NCBI GenBank assembly: GCA_913063155.1
Contig: CAJXYU010000002.1
Location: forward strand, 605,910 to 669,909
DNA from: an uncultured Desulfovibrio sp.
Lineage (GTDB): Bacteria > Desulfobacterota > Desulfovibrionia > Desulfovibrionales > Desulfovibrionaceae
DNA length: 64,000 nt
Reading direction: 5' to 3'
Positions 63,857 through 64,000 of the stretch are shown in pieces. Position 1 is the first letter of the stretch; the number at the start of each line of letters is the position of its first letter. The notes under the pieces were generated by a model that was not told the origin of the DNA, did not search any database, and saw nothing but the letters and a program-made list of their open reading frames with translations. Position numbers and translations under genes: made by a program.

Positions 63857-64000
63857 TTTTTCAACAAATACTCCATCGATTACTTCAACCATGATTGTCT
63901 CTGTTGGGGTAACGGTTTTCTTAAGAGGTGGTAGCGGTTTTCTAGACAGGTCATTAAGGTGGAGTCCAACGACGAGGAGGACTTCCAATAATGTCCAAGA
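63857..64000. other. Sequence beyond the IS to the window edge
   Basis: Both strands keep an open frame to the window end. The minus frame reads TIMVEVIDGVFVEKQKWV and stops within the IS end. It could be the 3' end of a gene cut by the IS. Too short to assign. Confidence 0.3.

Overview
The window looks like a chromosomal segment of a high-GC (roughly 60%) Desulfobacterota bacterium, most likely a Desulfovibrionaceae member of the Pseudodesulfovibrio/Desulfovibrio type. This is inferred from gene content (rplU-rpmA-obgE-proB order, a Na+-NQR, selenium-dependent molybdenum hydroxylases, sigma-54 control) and codon bias, not from a database match. All positions and readings were done by eye.

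Region 1 (1-12.9 kb) is ordinary core genome with small operons. It holds proB/obgE/rpmA/rplU, a lipoprotein, and a minus-strand redox operon (nitroreductase, MBL hydrolase, a small gene, flavodoxin-fold reductase, ComF). The small gene (4146-4385) has one in-frame UGA that I read as selenocysteine in a Cys-Sec pair. An ECF sigma factor follows with a membrane protein carrying a glycogen-binding-like domain and several exported proteins. A TPR lipoprotein, an HD-GYP protein, GNAT, an acyl-ACP thioesterase and MarC complete the region.

Region 2 (13-57 kb) is one functional island for anaerobic purine use. A sigma-54 activator (13247-15019) is followed by ridA-ygeX, a highly structured RNA region, ade-mocA and an MFS transporter. 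A complete nqrABCDEF-apbE-nqrM operon comes next. A long minus-strand array then runs from ygeY (56890) to yqeC (29806): ygeY, arcC, ygeW, selenium-dependent XDH, ssnA, hyuA, ygfK, ygfM, xdhD, yqeB, xdhA, xdhB, xdhC, two NCS2 purine permeases, a guanine-deaminase-like amidohydrolase, an XdhC-family factor and yqeC. The gene set matches the Escherichia coli ygeV-ygfU purine/selenium cluster. Two near-identical -24/-12 promoters (15340-15354 plus; 57099-57113 minus) and copies of a TATCA-N3-TGATA palindrome near the activator gene, the ridA promoter and the ygeY promoter suggest one regulator drives both arms.

Proposed logic (inference): permeases bring in purines. Deaminases (Ade, the GuaD-like enzyme) convert them to oxypurines, and Mo hydroxylases with MocA/YqeB/YqeC/XdhC maturation oxidise them. 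HyuA, SsnA, YgeW, ArcC and YgeY open and dismantle the ring, with ATP made through carbamate kinase. YgeX plus RidA turn diaminopropionate into pyruvate and ammonia, and NADH can be reoxidised by the sodium-pumping NQR.

Region 3 (57.3-64 kb) holds recN, two tandem GNATs, a dpp/opp-type permease pair and tRNA-Ala(GGC). Downstream of the tRNA the DNA becomes AT-richer, with a small orphan gene and an IS3-family element whose orfB carries a 2-nt frameshift. This looks like the edge of an integrated or decaying accessory region.
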